The notes below the pieces were generated by a model, which saw only the letters and a list, made by a program, of their open reading frames with translations, was not told the origin of the DNA and did no database searches. A stretch of 5,986 bases of DNA. Source: an uncultured Clostridia bacterium (GTDB lineage Bacteria > Bacillota > Clostridia > Christensenellales > Aristaeellaceae). Both the position numbers and the translations under genes were made by a program. Numbering within the stretch: position 1 is the stretch's first letter; every line of letters starts with the position of its first letter. The stretch covers positions 1 through 5,986 of the forward strand of contig CAMJXZ010000211.1 of NCBI GenBank assembly GCA_946409855.1. The letters run 5' to 3'. Below are positions 5,016 to 5,986 of this stretch, piece after piece.

Positions 5016-5986
5016 TTACTTCACATAATCGATGGCGCTCTGCGCGGCGATGCGGCCGAAGATCACGATATCGGCCACGGCGTTGCCGCCCAGGCGGTTC
5101 CCGCCGTGCACGCCGCCGGTCACCTCACCGGCCGCGAACAGGCCGGGAATGGGCTTGCCTTCGGTGTTGATCACGCGGGCCGCGGTGTCGATCTTGACGC
5201 CGCCCATGGTATGATGGATGCCGGGAGCGATCTTGATGGCGTAGTAGGGCGGGGTGGTCAGGTCGGCGTTCATGCCGGTAGTGCGGCCGAACTGGGTATC
5301 CCGCTGGTTTTTGACCATCTCGTTCCAGTCCGCCAGGGTCTTGGCCAGCACGGCGGGGTCGATGCCCAGCTGCTCGGCCAGGCCTTCGATGGTGTCCGCC
5401 TGCACGGTCAGCCCGGTGGAGACGTATTTTTCAACGGCCTTCAGGTGGTCCCGCAGGTTCTGGTCGAAGATAATCCAGGCATACTGCCCTTCCTGCGCCA
5501 GTTCCGCCGCGGATACGGCGTCGCGGGTCAGCAGTTCGTTGGTGAAACGTTCGCCCTGCTGGTTCACCAGGATGGCGCCGTCCCCGCGGACGGATTCGGT
5601 GATCAGCATGGAGGTGGTCTGTTCGACGGTGGGGTGGAGCTGGATCTGCTCGATATCCACCAGGGCGGCGCCCAGGGCCTGGGCCATCACGATGCCGTCG
5701 CCGGTGGCGCCGGGGGCGTTGGTGGTCACGGTGCCCTTGAGGTCGGGCCGGTACTGGGTGTACATGTCTTCATTGGCGCCGAAGCCGCCGCTGGCCAGGA
5801 TAACGGCCTTGCAGCGGAAGAGGTAGTTGGCGTCGGCCCCTTCGGCCTTCACGCCGCAGATCCTGCCTTCCTCATCCACAAGCAGTTCGGTGGCCTTGGT
5901 GTTGAGCATCACCTCTACGCCCAGTTCAGCGAGCTTGGCGGAGAAGCGGTCCACCAGGTAGTTGCCCACGCCGGAGCCGTCCGCCG
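5016..5986 (-). CDS. Fumarate-reductase/flavocytochrome-c type FAD oxidoreductase (partial, 5' end outside window)
   Basis: The C-terminal 322 or so residues are visible. The frame runs open to the window edge (ADGSG precedes the GTG at 5969, which is an internal Val codon, not a start). These flavoproteins transfer hydride from FAD to the double bond of fumarate or a related unsaturated acid, usually in anaerobic respiration. Counting from the codon at 5969 as 1, the active-site residues known from Shewanella flavocytochrome c3 have matches: H112 (His365), T124/E125 (Thr377/Glu378), R149 (Arg402), H252 (His504) and R292 (Arg544). The FAD-binding segments ILASGGFG (57-64), GLFAAGEVTGG (276-286) and GGNRLGGNA (289-297) are also present. 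Any N-terminal signal, FMN-binding or haem domain would lie beyond the window. Related enzymes reduce urocanate, methacrylate or cinnamate-like acids, so fumarate is the best guess but unproven. It is transcribed towards the SDR gene and shares the terminator at 4957-4991. Confidence 0.92.
   Translation of the reverse strand, partial: ADGSGVGNYLVDRFSAKLAELGVEVMLNTKATELLVDEEGRICGVKAEGADANYLFRCKAVILASGGFGANEDMYTQYRPDLKGTVTTNAPGATGDGIVMAQALGAALVDIEQIQLHPTVEQTTSMLITESVRGDGAILVNQQGERFTNELLTRDAVSAAELAQEGQYAWIIFDQNLRDHLKAVEKYVSTGLTVQADTIEGLAEQLGIDPAVLAKTLADWNEMVKNQRDTQFGRTTGMNADLTTPPYYAIKIAPGIHHTMGGVKIDTAARVINTEGKPIPGLFAAGEVTGGVHGGNRLGGNAVADIVIFGRIAAQSAIDYVK

Noticed and set aside
1..5986. CRISPR array, tRNA, rRNA, insertion sequence or prophage signal
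   Set aside because: No regular repeat-spacer pattern, cloverleaf, transposase motif or terminal inverted repeats were found on reading both strands.

Overview
This window of about 6 kb looks like chromosomal sequence from a low-to-mid-GC Firmicute of the Clostridia type. That placement is an inference. It rests on strong AGGAGG/AAGGAG ribosome binding sites, a MalK-type sugar ABC operon, a PrsW-family membrane protease and a fumarate-reductase-like flavoprotein. No rRNA, tRNA, CRISPR or mobile-element signature was seen, and no gap between genes exceeds 165 bases.

Left part (1-2938, plus strand). The tail of an upstream gene (stop at 43-45) is followed by a complete MalK/UgpC-type ABC transporter ATPase and a sugar phosphate isomerase/epimerase-like TIM barrel. 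These are packed tightly, with each ribosome binding site at or near the preceding stop codon. After a 110-base gap comes an intact gene for a second TIM-barrel-like protein. It resembles aldo/keto reductases but lacks most of the usual catalytic residues. The group reads as the 3' part of a carbohydrate uptake and processing operon: the ATPase powers import, and the two barrels would act on the imported sugar or a derivative. The substrate cannot be read from this sequence.

Middle part (2939-4991, plus strand). A 164-base intergenic region carries a good sigma-A-type promoter (TTGCAA, 17-base spacer, TATACT). It also holds a 13-base direct repeat, one copy of which lies inside the promoter spacer. 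The promoter drives a PrsW-family intramembrane protease and, through a 4-base ATGA overlap, an NAD-dependent epimerase/dehydratase-type SDR protein. The unit ends at a strong stem-loop that probably terminates transcription from both sides.

Right part (5016-5986, minus strand). A convergent gene, cut by the window end, encodes the C-terminal two thirds or so of a fumarate-reductase/flavocytochrome-c type FAD oxidoreductase, with its active-site residues conserved.

Base composition rises visibly from the ABC/isomerase pair (about 42-57% GC in sampled 60-base rows) to the genes after about 2072 (about 60-70%).
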